From contig CAKZMC010000150.1 of assembly GCA_937128055.1 (NCBI GenBank), forward strand, positions 1 to 51,059: a stretch of 51,059 nucleotides of DNA. The letters run 5' to 3'. The notes beneath the pieces were generated by a model. It was not told the origin of the DNA, did not search any database, and saw only the letters and a program-made list of their open reading frames with translations. The stretch is from an uncultured Actinomycetes bacterium. Its GTDB lineage: Bacteria > Actinomycetota > Geothermincolia > Geothermincolales > RBG-13-55-18. Made by a program: the position numbers and the translations under genes. Shown one piece after another: positions 23,808 to 33,153 of this stretch (the first letter of the stretch is position 1; every line of letters begins with the position of its first letter).

Positions 23808-26516
23808 TCAGCGGCGGCGGAGGAACTTCAGGCGGTCGATGAGCGCGACCGGGAGGAGAGAGCAGGCAAGCGCGAGGCCCCATCCTGCGGCCCCGATGTA
23901 CTCGGTGCCGAAGAGGCGCATCACCGGGGGTACGGTCACCACTAGCACCTGAAGGCCCGCCGAGGCGGCCAGGGCGGCCAGCAGGGCACGGTTGTCGGTC
24001 ACGGATGTCTCCGAGAGGGTGATGGTCTCGGAGCGCGAGTTGAAGGAGTGCAGGAGCTCGGAGAAGACCAGGGTGACGAAGGTCACCGTCTGGGCCATGG
24101 CTATGTGGGAGGGGAACATGACGTAGAGCGAGATGAAGAAGGCGGCAAGCCCCCCCAGGGAGAGTATGGCCCCCTGGAGCACGACAAAGACCTGTTTTTC
24201 CCACGAGAGCATCCTTTCCGAGGGGTCTCGCGGCGGGCGGGACATGATATCGGGGGCGGGAGTGTCCACGCCCAGGGCCAAGGCCGGGAAACCGTCGGTC
24301 ACCAGGTTCATCCACAGTATCTGCACCGGCCGTAGGGGGATCACCGAGGTGACGATCATGCCGATGAACATGGTAATCACCTCGCTTATGTTGCAGGAGA
24401 GCAGGAAGTAGACGAACTTCTTGAGGTTGTCGTAAATGACCCGGCCCTCCTCGACGGCGTTGACGATGGTGGCGAAGTTGTCGTCGGAGAGGACCATGTC
24501 CGAGGCCTCCTTGCTCACGTCCGTCCCGGTGATGCCCATGGCCACGCCTATGTCTGCGTTCTTGAGGGCCGGGGCGTCGTTGACCCCGTCCCCAGTCATG
24601 GCCACCGTCTTGTCGTGGCTCTTCCAGGCCCGGACTATCTTCACCTTATCCGCTGGGGATACTCGCGCGAAGGCGGCTATGTCCTCCACCCGTTCGGCCA
24701 GGTCGTCCTCGTCCATGCGCGCCAGCTCGGCGCCAGTGACCACCTCTTTCCCCGGCGTGAGGATGTCGAGCTCGCGGGCTATGGCCCTGGCGGTGGCGGC
24801 ATGGTCCCCGGTGATCATCACCACCCGGATGCCGGCGCGCCGGCACCTGTCCAGGGCCTCGAAGACCTCCGGCCGCGGAGGGTCTATCATGCCCACCATC
24901 CCCAGGAAGGCGAGGTCTCCCTCCAGACCCTCCAGGGGCACGTCCCTGGGTATTTCTTCCAGAGGACGACAGGCGAAGGCCAGGGTGCGAAGCGAACGCC
25001 CCGCCATGTCCTCGGCCGCCTTCTCCAGGCGCTCCCTCGCCTCTCCGGTGAGCTCCCGCAAGCCGTCCGGGGTGACGACGCGGTCGCAGCGGTGGAGTAT
25101 GGCCTCGGGGGCTCCCTTGGAGAGGAGGATGTAAGGGGCTCCATAGGAGGGCAGGGAATAGGGGTTTCCGTCCGCGCCGGCATGCGCATGGACCGTGCTC
25201 ATCATCTTGCGCTCGCTCTCGAAGGGGATCTCCTCCACCCGTGGCAGCAGGCCCTCCGCCTCCTCCCGCGAGAAACCCAGGCCGCGGGCCATGCGCAGTA
25301 GCCCCACCTCCGTGCCCTCGCCGAGGAACTCGCCTTCCTGTTCCCGGGCGTCGTTGCAGAGGACGGAGGCGGCGAGGAGCGCCTGGAGGGCGGGCATTTC
25401 CTCGCCTCTTCCGGACTCCGCCTCCGCCGGTATAAAGGGAGGGAGGTCCGGGAGATGGATCTCCTGGGCCTCAATCTGGTTGCGGGTGAGGGTGCCCGTC
25501 TTGTCCGTGCATATGACGTCCGCGCACCCGAGCGTCTCCACCGCGGGCAGCCGCCGCAGGAGGGCGTTGCGGTCGGCCATGCGGCGCACTCCCAGGGCCA
25601 GGGCGATGGTTACTATGGCCAGCAGGCCTTCGGGTATGGCGGCCACGGCCAGGCTCACGGAGAAGAGGAATAACTCGGACCATTCCTGGCCTCTCAGTCC
25701 GCCCAGGATGAAGACCACCACGCATACCCCGAGGCACAGCACGGCGATGCGCTTCCCGGTCTTGGCCAGCTCCTTCTGCAGGGGGGTCTTCTCCTCCTCC
25801 GCCTCCCCGAGCATCTCCGCTATGCGGCCCAGCTGGGTGCTTTTGCCGGTCTCCACCACCACCGCGGTCCCCCGGCCATGTACGATGTGGGTCCCGGTGA
25901 AGACCATGTTCACCTGGTCGCCGAGGGGGAGGTCCTCCCCCCGCAGGGTCTCCGGCCTTTTTTCCACGCTGTCCGATTCCCCGGTGAGGCTGGCCTCCTC
26001 GGCGCGCAGCCCGTGTGATTCCAGCACCCGGGCGTCGGCGGGTATGCGATCACCGGCTTCCAGGAGTATGATGTCCCCGGGGACCAGTTTGTGGGAGGGG
26101 ATGACCCGCTCCAGGCCCTCCCGGATGACCCTGGCCGTCGGGGCGCCGAGCACGCGCAGGCTCTCCAGGGCCTTTTCCGCCCGGTATTCCTGGATGAAAC
26201 CCAGGATCCCAATGAGCGCTACGATGAACAGGATCACCGCGACGTCCAGAAGCTCGCGGAGCACAAGGCCGGACACCAAGGCCGCGACGAGGAGGAAGTA
26301 GATCATGAAGTCCCGGAACTGGTTAAGGAAAAGGAAAAAGGGATGGGTGGGCTTTTCCTCGTGTATGCGGTTATGCCCGTAGGTATGCAGGCGGGAGGAT
26401 GCCTCCTCCAGGGAGAGCCCCCTCTCGGCGGACGTCCCCAGGAGGCTCACCACACGGGTGGTATCTAGCTCGTGCCAGGCGACCTTCTCCTCCGACGACC
26501 TCAAGTTTTCCCCCAC
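23808..26516 (-). CDS. Ca2+-type cation-translocating P-type ATPase
   Basis: A 902-residue P2-type ATPase. In order: an N-terminal cation-ATPase domain, helices M1-M2, an actuator domain with SLTGES, M3-M4 with the ion-binding AAIPEGLLAI, the phosphorylation site DKTGTLT (Asp338), a nucleotide-binding domain with KGAPE, the hinge TGDGVNDAPALK, and six C-terminal helices including LWMNLVTDGFPALALG. PEGL in M4 and N..D in M6 are typical of calcium pumps (SERCA/PMCA-like) that export Ca2+ using ATP; Mn2+ transport is possible. The GTG start at 26516 has a poor ribosome site. A TTG at 26505 lies at a good distance from AAAGGTGGGGG and may be used instead. It is divergent from fbp. Confidence 0.93.
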   Translation of the reverse strand: MGENLRSSEEKVAWHELDTTRVVSLLGTSAERGLSLEEASSRLHTYGHNRIHEEKPTHPFFLFLNQFRDFMIYFLLVAALVSGLVLRELLDVAVILFIVALIGILGFIQEYRAEKALESLRVLGAPTARVIREGLERVIPSHKLVPGDIILLEAGDRIPADARVLESHGLRAEEASLTGESDSVEKRPETLRGEDLPLGDQVNMVFTGTHIVHGRGTAVVVETGKSTQLGRIAEMLGEAEEEKTPLQKELAKTGKRIAVLCLGVCVVVFILGGLRGQEWSELFLFSVSLAVAAIPEGLLAIVTIALALGVRRMADRNALLRRLPAVETLGCADVICTDKTGTLTRNQIEAQEIHLPDLPPFIPAEAESGRGEEMPALQALLAASVLCNDAREQEGEFLGEGTEVGLLRMARGLGFSREEAEGLLPRVEEIPFESERKMMSTVHAHAGADGNPYSLPSYGAPYILLSKGAPEAILHRCDRVVTPDGLRELTGEARERLEKAAEDMAGRSLRTLAFACRPLEEIPRDVPLEGLEGDLAFLGMVGMIDPPRPEVFEALDRCRRAGIRVVMITGDHAATARAIARELDILTPGKEVVTGAELARMDEDDLAERVEDIAAFARVSPADKVKIVRAWKSHDKTVAMTGDGVNDAPALKNADIGVAMGITGTDVSKEASDMVLSDDNFATIVNAVEEGRVIYDNLKKFVYFLLSCNISEVITMFIGMIVTSVIPLRPVQILWMNLVTDGFPALALGVDTPAPDIMSRPPRDPSERMLSWEKQVFVVLQGAILSLGGLAAFFISLYVMFPSHIAMAQTVTFVTLVFSELLHSFNSRSETITLSETSVTDNRALLAALAASAGLQVLVVTVPPVMRLFGTEYIGAAGWGLALACSLLPVALIDRLKFLRRR

Positions 26517-26596
26517 CTTTCTCTGGGTATGATAATCTACGGGACCGGCCGACAGGTCCGCGGCGGGAGCGGGTTTGTTTATGCTACCGCAGTGCT

Positions 26597-26604
26597 ATTA
26601 TAAT
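26597..26604. promoter_or_regulatory. Symmetrical TATAAT box between the ATPase and fbp genes
   Basis: ATTATAAT is its own complement, so a perfect -10 hexamer is present on both strands. Rightward it lies about 160 bases before fbp, with TTGTTT 18 bases upstream. Leftward it lies about 80 bases before the ATPase gene. A second leftward -10-like TATCAT at 26529-26534 would place the transcript start almost at the GTG. Confidence 0.35.
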
Positions 26605-26766
26605 GGCCACTGTCCGCCTCCGGATACGGGGAGGCGCGGGGGCTGTGAGAAGTCGACGCGGGCGCGGCCGGCGCCAGCACCTGACGGACGGGGGCATGAG
26701 ACGGCGTTAAAAAGAAAGACAGAAGATTTCGCCGAGAAGAAAGTAAGGAGTAAGGAGGTATAAGGG

Positions 26767-27882
26767 ATGAAGGTGACGCTTAGCATCATCAAGGCTGATG
26801 TGGGTGGATACGTGGGACATTCGGACGTCCATCCGGCCATGCTCAGCAAGGCGAGGGAGGCTCTGGCCGAGGCCAAGGAGCAGGGGCTGCTCATCGACGC
26901 TTGCCAGGCCAAGTGCGGCGACGACATCGCCCTCATCATGACCCACACCAAGGGGCCGGACAACGAGGAGATCCACCGCTTCGCCTGGAACACCTTCGAA
27001 ACCATCACGGAGATCGCCAAGAATCTGGGGCAGTATGGCGCGGGACAGGACCTCCTCACCGACGCCTTCTCCGGCAACCTGCGGGGCATGGGCCCCGGTT
27101 TCGCGGAGATGGAGTTCGAGGAGCGCAAGTCGGAGCCGGTCATCTGCTTCCTGGCCGACAAGACCGAGCCGGGATCGTGGAACTTCCCCCTCTACAAGAT
27201 CTTCGCCGATCCCTTCAACACCGCAGGGTTGGTCATCGATCCTTCCATGCACGACGGCTTCCGCTTCGAGGTGCACGACCTCATCGATGAGAAGAAGATC
27301 ATCTTCAACTGTCCCGAGGAGCTCTACGACATGCTGGTTTTCATCGGTGCCCCCTCGCGCTACGTGATCAAGCACGTCTTCCGCAGCGAGGGCGACGAGC
27401 CGGTGGCGGTCACTTCCACGCAGCGCCTCTTCCTCATGGCGGGGCGTTACGTGGGCAAGGATGACCCCGTGATGGCGGTGCGCTGCCAGAGCGGGCTTCC
27501 CGCGGTGGGCGAGGTGCTGGAGCCCTTCGCCTTCCCCTACACGGTGGCCGGCTGGATGCGCGGAAGCCACCACGGGCCTTTCATGCCGGTGGGAACGCAG
27601 TGGGACACCCCTACCCGTTTCGACGGCCCTCCGCGGGTGGTGGCCCTGGGGTTCCAGCTCAAGGACGGCAAGCTGGTGGGGCCGCGGGATATGTTCGCCG
27701 ACCCCAGCTACGACAACGCGCGGCGCCAGGCATTGGACGTCGCCGACTACCTGCGCCGGCACGGCCCCTTCGAGCCGCACCGCCTGCCCCTGGACGAGAT
27801 GGAGTACACCACCATGCCAGCGGTGGTGGAGAAGCTAAAGGACCGCTTCATCCCGCTGGTGGGGGACGAGAGGGACCACTGA
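26767..27882 (+). CDS. fbp: Fructose-1,6-bisphosphatase, archaeal type (class V; likely aldolase/phosphatase)
   Basis: A 371-residue protein of the FBPA/P family of archaea and deep-branching thermophilic bacteria. It catalyses fructose-1,6-bisphosphate hydrolysis and, in characterised members, the preceding aldol condensation, making gluconeogenesis one-way. The N-terminus MKVTLSIIKADVGGYVGHS, the CGDDIALIMTHTKG segment with Mg-binding aspartates, GAGQDLLTDAFSGN, and MRGSHHGPFMPV near residue 270 are all characteristic. The length is standard. Start ATG 26767 follows AAGGAGGTATAAGGG. It is monocistronic, with its own promoter candidate and a terminator. Its presence supports an anaerobic, probably autotrophic or thermophile-derived lifestyle. 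Confidence 0.95.
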   Translation: MKVTLSIIKADVGGYVGHSDVHPAMLSKAREALAEAKEQGLLIDACQAKCGDDIALIMTHTKGPDNEEIHRFAWNTFETITEIAKNLGQYGAGQDLLTDAFSGNLRGMGPGFAEMEFEERKSEPVICFLADKTEPGSWNFPLYKIFADPFNTAGLVIDPSMHDGFRFEVHDLIDEKKIIFNCPEELYDMLVFIGAPSRYVIKHVFRSEGDEPVAVTSTQRLFLMAGRYVGKDDPVMAVRCQSGLPAVGEVLEPFAFPYTVAGWMRGSHHGPFMPVGTQWDTPTRFDGPPRVVALGFQLKDGKLVGPRDMFADPSYDNARRQALDVADYLRRHGPFEPHRLPLDEMEYTTMPAVVEKLKDRFIPLVGDERDH

Positions 27883-27944
27883 GACAGCGAGACGGCGAGC
27901 AGGGATCCCTATCCTCCGGCGTTTGTTGGGATAGCGGAGAAGAG

Positions 27945-27974
27945 GGCCGCCCGGAGCGGCCTTCCTTCCTTTCC
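27945..27974 (+). terminator. Intrinsic terminator after fbp
   Basis: GGCCGC (27945-27950) and GCGGCC (27956-27961) form a hairpin with loop CCGGA, followed by TTCCTTCCTTT. It lies 62 bases past the fbp stop and faces a convergent gene. Confidence 0.65.
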
Positions 27975-28011
27975 GTGCGTTAGACGGCGACGCCCGTCCC
28001 CGCGCCGTTGC

Positions 28012-29958
28012 TCATGGCAGGAAATCGTCCAGGTCCGCGTGGGCCCAGGCGTCATCGTAGTGACCGTGCAGGGACCACATCTCCTTGCACCTGTTGTCCA
28101 TGAGCACGTGATGCCCTTTCACCGTCTGCGAGGTGTCCGTCCCGTAGTATTCGCAGCGGGCCGGGTTGAGGAAGTCGATGATCCACATGGCCCTCATGCG
28201 GTCGATCCTGCCGTAGGCCTTTTGCAGCAGCGTGAGCATAGCCTGGTATCTCCACAGGGTATCGCCCTTCTTCGTGCCCGTGGACGGGTAGGTGATGGCC
28301 TTCCAGGGAAGCAGGTAGTGGTTGGTCATGGCCACCAGGTCGGGGTAAGTCTCTTCCTGCAGGGGCAGGATCTTTCCGATATTCGTGGTACCATTATCTT
28401 CCATATATTCGACGAGGCCCGTCAGCCAGGGCGGGTCCGTGTAGGCCATCCCCCTGACCATAACCCCCCGCACGTCCCGCACGTCGCTGCCGCCCTGCAG
28501 GAGACCCTGCAGTTCTTGGGCGGAAAGAGGCGGCGGCCCAGACCGGCTGGCCGGCGCCGTGCCGTACTGCTCGCCGCTCGCCTGGAAGCACGGGAAGATC
28601 AGGCGCAGCATCCCCGAGATGAGCCTGTCGAGAAAGGCTTTGCCCTGGTCTTGGGGAGGAAGCAGGCTGCTTGCCGTGGTTTCCAGCACCACGGCTTCGC
28701 CCCGCTCCCCGTCGGCGATCATGTACAACCAGGGGACCGCCCGGTCGGAGTCCCTTATCAGGGACACCGCCTCTTCCAGGGACCCTCCGTACTGGACCGC
28801 CTTGCGGCAGAGGAGCAGGGTCCCCTCCCCCGTGATGATGGGCCGGGAGAGTATGGAGGCCACCATGTCCATGCCGCAGCTTATCCCCCGGGAATTGAGG
28901 GCCGTGGGCACCCCGACGAAGCCGGGGGCGGCGGAGGCGATGAAGGGGTAGCCGCTTGCGGGATTGTGGATGATGAGCATCGCCTCGTCTGAGAAGACGC
29001 CCCCTCCGGTAGGGAACATGAAGTCCCTGCCGTGGAAGACCCGCCCGTCACGGGTGGCCTTGCCCGCCACGGCGAACTCGTTACAGGCTATGGCGGCGAA
29101 GGACACGAAGATGCTCTCCAGCACATCGAATCCCAGGTTGAGGGTGAGGACGTCCAGGAAGGAAACGTTGTAACCCTCCTGCCGGCAGGCCTCGGAGATG
29201 CCCCTCATCTCCTCCAGGAATTCCGGTGGCACCGTGTCCATGTTGGCCGAGACTATCACCTGGAGGATGGGCCAAATCATACGCAGCAGTTCTTTGAGGG
29301 TCCTGGGGTCGAGGTTGATTCCCACCGTCGGGAGCATCTCCCCGACGATGTTGGTGACGAAGTCGTGGGTCATGCGGTAGACGGAACGGGGGCACAGCTT
29401 TCCGGTGGCGTACCCCCTCTCGCGGGCGCTCCCCTCCAGGTAAAGCAGCCGCTTGCCCGCCCCGTTCTCCGCCAGGTACGATTTTCCGAAGCTCGCCACA
29501 GGCCGGTAGTCGTCGCTGGAAATGGGGTTTGACAGTCGCCCGAAGACCACCCTTGTCTCCGCTGTCGCCGGGCGGCTGGCCCGTTTCCCGTCGCTCACCA
29601 CCAGCCTCACGCGGTAAAACCCCTCCATGTCCGCGAGGAACCAGGGGTTGGGGGAAGCGGCGTCGCTCATCACCGCCGCGCTCCCCGCCGGCTTTGCCGC
29701 CAGGTACCACGTGTAGGTCAGGGGGTCGCCGTCGGCGTCCGAGCTCGCGGTGCCGTCGAGTTCCACCCGTTCTCCCTGCACCGCTTCCGGCGGTGCCGAG
29801 ATGCGGGCCTCCGGGCGATGGTTGGCCACCGCAAGCGCCCTCTCCTCCCTTGCCGCGTAGGGCGCGAGTACGGTGAAGGAGACGGCAAAGGCGAGGAAAA
29901 AGGCGAGTGATCTCACGTAAAGAGCGCAACGCTTATCGAGAGAGACAGGACGACCCAT
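28012..29958 (-). CDS. Exported C45-family Ntn hydrolase with PKD-like domain
   Basis: A 648-residue secreted protein. The signal peptide (SLAFFLAFAVSFTVLAPYAA) is followed by a PKD/Ig-like domain at about 45-140 with ELDGTASSDADGDPLTYTWYL. The main domain is of the C45 autoproteolytic acyltransferase / phospholipase-B-like class. ACNEFAV holds the likely nucleophile Cys292, followed by TRDGRVFHGRDFMF and ALNSRGISCGMD. In this fold the precursor cleaves itself before the Cys, which becomes the N-terminal nucleophile for amide-bond hydrolysis. The substrate is unknown. The ATG at 29958 is chosen because GGGGGG lies just upstream; an in-frame ATG at 29997 adds 13 residues. It is monocistronic and convergent with fbp. 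Confidence 0.85.
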   Translation of the reverse strand: MGRPVSLDKRCALYVRSLAFFLAFAVSFTVLAPYAAREERALAVANHRPEARISAPPEAVQGERVELDGTASSDADGDPLTYTWYLAAKPAGSAAVMSDAASPNPWFLADMEGFYRVRLVVSDGKRASRPATAETRVVFGRLSNPISSDDYRPVASFGKSYLAENGAGKRLLYLEGSARERGYATGKLCPRSVYRMTHDFVTNIVGEMLPTVGINLDPRTLKELLRMIWPILQVIVSANMDTVPPEFLEEMRGISEACRQEGYNVSFLDVLTLNLGFDVLESIFVSFAAIACNEFAVAGKATRDGRVFHGRDFMFPTGGGVFSDEAMLIIHNPASGYPFIASAAPGFVGVPTALNSRGISCGMDMVASILSRPIITGEGTLLLCRKAVQYGGSLEEAVSLIRDSDRAVPWLYMIADGERGEAVVLETTASSLLPPQDQGKAFLDRLISGMLRLIFPCFQASGEQYGTAPASRSGPPPLSAQELQGLLQGGSDVRDVRGVMVRGMAYTDPPWLTGLVEYMEDNGTTNIGKILPLQEETYPDLVAMTNHYLLPWKAITYPSTGTKKGDTLWRYQAMLTLLQKAYGRIDRMRAMWIIDFLNPARCEYYGTDTSQTVKGHHVLMDNRCKEMWSLHGHYDDAWAHADLDDFLP

Positions 29959-30315
29959 ACCGGCAACCCCCCCTTTTGTCAGCAACCGCGCTTCCATAGC
30001 AAGCGGTTTCCCCCAGCATCAACATGTCGGAGAGTGAATTTCAGGCATTATGGCGGTGCTTCGTAAGCAAAAACGAAAGCCTTATGCCTACACGTAAGAT
30101 AACACGAACGTCTCGAGGCCTCAACGTGCGTGCGCGTGCGCCTGGAGAGCCGCCCGCTACTGCGGCTTTCCTCGCACATGGAGCGCTCATGCCCCCTTAT
30201 GCGCGGCGGGCCCCAGGCACGAGTTGAGGCGGACCCCGGTTCTGCTGCCTCTTGCCTGGGGCGTACATTGGCTCACTTGCGCCGGGTCTCTATATACCCG
30301 CTGGGGTATCAAAAT
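29959..30315. other. Gap with a short dispersed-repeat fragment
   Basis: No gene is seen in about 357 bases. At 30309-30341 the sequence around ATTCAAGACCTGACCCCTAT carries the CTGACCCC motif found in the repeat modules at 36.3 and 38.0 kb, so a degenerate copy may end the PRC-barrel gene. Confidence 0.35.
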
Positions 30316-30897
30316 TCAAGACCTGACCCCTATCAAAATAGCTTCGTCGTCCACGCGGAGGATGGCCTCGTAGGGTATCACGTTCACCTCTTCCGCACGG
30401 TTGTAGCGGCGGCGCAGCTTGCCCACCAGCCTCTGCAGCCTCTTCCCGGCGGGAAACCATTCCGTTCCCACCTGCAGCCCCTCGAGGAAGAGCAGGACGC
30501 CCTCCCTTCTGAGGATCACCGCGTCCACGCGGTGCAGGCGGTTGCCCTCCTCGTCCACCATCTGCTTGTTGAGGATGTCCCGCCGCACCAGCACCTTCCC
30601 CTCGCTGGAGATGACCTCGAAATCGGGATGGGCATGGCGCAGGTACACCGCCTCCTCCTCGATGGATTCCAGCTCGGACCACGGCAGCAGGAGCACGATG
30701 TCCTCCACGGGGCGGGGAAGAAGCATATCCCCGATACGGTCGGTCCATGCGAGGTGCACGGCGATGTCGGTGGATACCGGAGGCCTGGCGGAAAGGTCGA
30801 AGGCCAGGTCCTCCAGGTGTCCGATCTCCCTGTCCTCCGCGTCCCTCACCTCGCGTTTCAGGAGGGACGCGAGCATTATGTGCCCTTCTTCGTTCAA
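30316..30897 (-). CDS. PRC-barrel domain protein, partner of the Nramp transporter
   Basis: A 193-residue soluble protein. The PRC-barrel near residues 8-80 shows LASLLKREVRDAEDREIGHLEDLAFDL. A second beta-rich part follows at about 90-190 (YLRHAHPDFEVISSEGKVLVRRDILNKQMVDEEGNRLHRV, a second PRC-like unit). Such PRC and MgtE-N-like modules accompany Nramp-type magnesium transporters and probably act as cytoplasmic regulators. Start TTG 30897 has GGGGGGTGA at good spacing; ATG 30876 is a possible alternative. It begins 80 bases after the Nramp stop on the same strand, consistent with one operon. Confidence 0.8.
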   Translation of the reverse strand: MNEEGHIMLASLLKREVRDAEDREIGHLEDLAFDLSARPPVSTDIAVHLAWTDRIGDMLLPRPVEDIVLLLPWSELESIEEEAVYLRHAHPDFEVISSEGKVLVRRDILNKQMVDEEGNRLHRVDAVILRREGVLLFLEGLQVGTEWFPAGKRLQRLVGKLRRRYNRAEEVNVIPYEAILRVDDEAILIGVRS

Positions 30898-30977
30898 GCC
30901 ATCACCCCCCTCTCGGTGAGAGAAGACATCATCGCTAGATGATTCCATGCAGAAGACCGGATTTCCTATCACCTCCT

Positions 30978-32252
30978 TCAATCGGCGGGCAGGAAGGTGG
31001 ATATTATCATAGCCAGGTTTATCAGGTAGAGGACCGCGACCACCACCCACATGATGGTGTTGAACCGCGGCGAGTTGGCATACTCTCCCATCAGCTCGCG
31101 GTCGTTGGCCAAGATCATCATGTAGGTCACAATCACCGGCAGCAAAATGCCGTTGAGGGTCTGCGAGGCAACCATCACGAAGACCAGGTTTATGCGGGGG
31201 ATCATCACCAGCAGAGCGCTACCCACGATGAAGAGGGTGTATGTGAGGTAGAACTGGGACGCCTCACTGTAGGGGCGATCCAAGGTCGCTTCCCACCCGA
31301 AGGCCTCGCACACCGTGTAGGCGGTGGTCAGGGGGAGGATGGAGGCGGCGAAAAGGGAGGCCGTGAAGAGGCCGATGCCGAAGAGGTACGAGGCATACTT
31401 CCCCGCGATGGGGGCTAGCCCGGCGGCCGCTTCCTCAGCGGAGGTGATGCTGAAGGCCCCGACGCCGGGCTTGTAATAGAAGGCCGCCGCGCAGCAGATG
31501 ATAATGAACATTCCCACCACGATGGCGAAGAAGACTCCCACCAGGGTGTCGACTCGCTCGTAGCCCATCTTCTCGGCGTCCAGCCCCTTGTCCACGATGG
31601 AGGCCTGCTGGTAGAAGAGCATCCAGGGAGCGATGGTGGTGCCGATGTTGGTCACTGCCAGCACCAGGTATGAAGTCTCCATGCTGAACCTGGGCAGCAC
31701 CAGCGACCGGCCTACCTCTGACCAGTCGGGGCCGGCCATGAAGGCGGAGATGAAGTAGGCCACGTAGACCAGACTGATCACCAGGAAGACCTTCTCCACC
31801 CTCTTGTAGGTCCCCTTGACCACCAACCACCACACTGCGAAAGCCAGCAGGGGGATGCCCACGAGGACAGGGAGGTGGAAGAGCTGGAGGCTGGCCGCCA
31901 GCCCGGCGAAGTTGGAGACGGTGTTGGCGAAGTTGGTGAAGAGGAGGGCGAGCATCACCAGGGCGGTGACCCGCAGGGAGAAGCGCTCCCTTATCAGCGC
32001 AGCGAGGCCTTTACCGGTTACCATCCCCAGGCGGACGATCATCTCCTGGATGAGGGCGAGGAAGAGAGCGGTGATAGTGAGCACCCAGAGGAGGTTATAC
32101 CCGTAGCGTGCCCCGGAAACCGAGTAGGTGGCGATGCCCCCCGCGTCCGTGTCCACCATGTTGACGATGATGCCGGGGCCCAGCACGGCCAGGAAGATGA
32201 GGATCTCCCTGCGGCCCAGCCGCCTTTTCCGGCGCCCTTCCCTGCCGGGCAT
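30978..32252 (-). CDS. Nramp-family (SLC11) divalent metal transporter, atypical, probably Mg2+
   Basis: A 424-residue membrane protein with 11-12 helices. The first-helix motif, DPGN in ordinary manganese/iron Nramp transporters, is DAGG here (36-39, in NMVDTDAGG). The sixth-helix MPH motif is replaced by APW (in NIGTTIAPWMLFYQQ), so the soft-metal methionine is lost. These changes match the Nramp-related magnesium transporter branch known from actinobacteria such as Eggerthella. That assignment rests on pattern recognition. The start ATG 32252 follows GGAGGAG; a GTG at 32276 lacks a site. The PRC-barrel gene follows on the same strand. Confidence 0.88.
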   Translation of the reverse strand: MPGREGRRKRRLGRREILIFLAVLGPGIIVNMVDTDAGGIATYSVSGARYGYNLLWVLTITALFLALIQEMIVRLGMVTGKGLAALIRERFSLRVTALVMLALLFTNFANTVSNFAGLAASLQLFHLPVLVGIPLLAFAVWWLVVKGTYKRVEKVFLVISLVYVAYFISAFMAGPDWSEVGRSLVLPRFSMETSYLVLAVTNIGTTIAPWMLFYQQASIVDKGLDAEKMGYERVDTLVGVFFAIVVGMFIIICCAAAFYYKPGVGAFSITSAEEAAAGLAPIAGKYASYLFGIGLFTASLFAASILPLTTAYTVCEAFGWEATLDRPYSEASQFYLTYTLFIVGSALLVMIPRINLVFVMVASQTLNGILLPVIVTYMMILANDRELMGEYANSPRFNTIMWVVVAVLYLINLAMIISTFLPAD

Positions 32253-32391
32253 GGCTCTCCTCCAACCTTTGATCACCCCTGCTTTCAGGATGCTTCGACG
32301 AAAGTCCTGGTTGATTATACCCCAAGGGATGAAGTGCGGAAAAACCTCTCCCGTTTTTTACCGTGCGGCGGGGTACGGGCCGGCGGGCGGT

Positions 32392-32991
32392 TCAGTGCGT
32401 GATACAGGTCGCCGGGCAGTCTATGACCCGCTTCTCGGTCACGATCTTGTGGATGTGGTGGTCGTGGTCGGCGCAGGGGACGTGCTCCACGATCTGCAGC
32501 TCGAAGGCCAGGGCGATGAGCCGGCAGCGCGGTCTGCATCTTTCCAGGAAACGGTCGTAATAACCGCCTCCGTATCCCAGCCTTCCTCCGGTGAGGTCGA
32601 AGGCCACCCCCGGCATGAGCACGATGTCGATCTCCTCCGGAGGCACGGGGTCAAGGCATTCCCGCCGGGGTTCCAGTATGTTGTAATTCCCCAGGCGCAG
32701 GTCTTTCTCCAGGTCGTGCAGCCGGGAGGCCACCATGGACTTTTCTTCCATCTCGGTGCAGGGAACGCAGACCCTCTTCCCCTCCGCCAGGGCGCGCTCG
32801 ATCATGGGCAGGGTGTTGACCTCGCTGCGGAAGGAGATGAAGAAAAGCACCGTCTTGGCAACGGCGAATTCCGGCACGGACCACAGGTTTTCGGAGATGC
32901 GGGCGGAGAGTTCCTCCCTCTTCTCCAGCGGAAGGGCGTCTCGCAACTCCTGGACCTTCTTGCGCAGCTCCTTCTTCCTCTTGTGGATCAT
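32392..32991 (-). CDS. 5-formyltetrahydrofolate cyclo-ligase
   Basis: A 199-residue protein of the 5-FTHF cyclo-ligase family, which converts 5-formyl-THF to 5,10-methenyl-THF using ATP. The N-terminal helix MIHKRKKELRKKVQELRDAL, LFFISFRSEVNT, VLMPGVAFDLTGGRLGYGGGYYDRFL (ATP/folate-binding signature) and the C-terminal ALAFELQIVEHVP are typical. The length fits the family. The ATG at 32991 has AAGGAGAAAGG upstream. It is divergent from the phosphodiesterase gene, with an ATTATAAT box at 33042-33049 between them. A one-carbon salvage role is expected. Confidence 0.93.
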   Translation of the reverse strand: MIHKRKKELRKKVQELRDALPLEKREELSARISENLWSVPEFAVAKTVLFFISFRSEVNTLPMIERALAEGKRVCVPCTEMEEKSMVASRLHDLEKDLRLGNYNILEPRRECLDPVPPEEIDIVLMPGVAFDLTGGRLGYGGGYYDRFLERCRPRCRLIALAFELQIVEHVPCADHDHHIHKIVTEKRVIDCPATCITH

Positions 32992-33153
32992 GCCTTTCTC
33001 CTTAGGTCCCCGGCGATACGCGAGAAAAGGCCCGCAGCAAGATTATAATATGCGATGAGGGGCGTAAAGCAAGTCAGGCGGGCGGCGCGGGAGGCGCTTT
33101 GCGGAGCGGGTTTGCGTTGGATGCCGGGCGGGGATAGGAGGCGTGGCAGAGGC

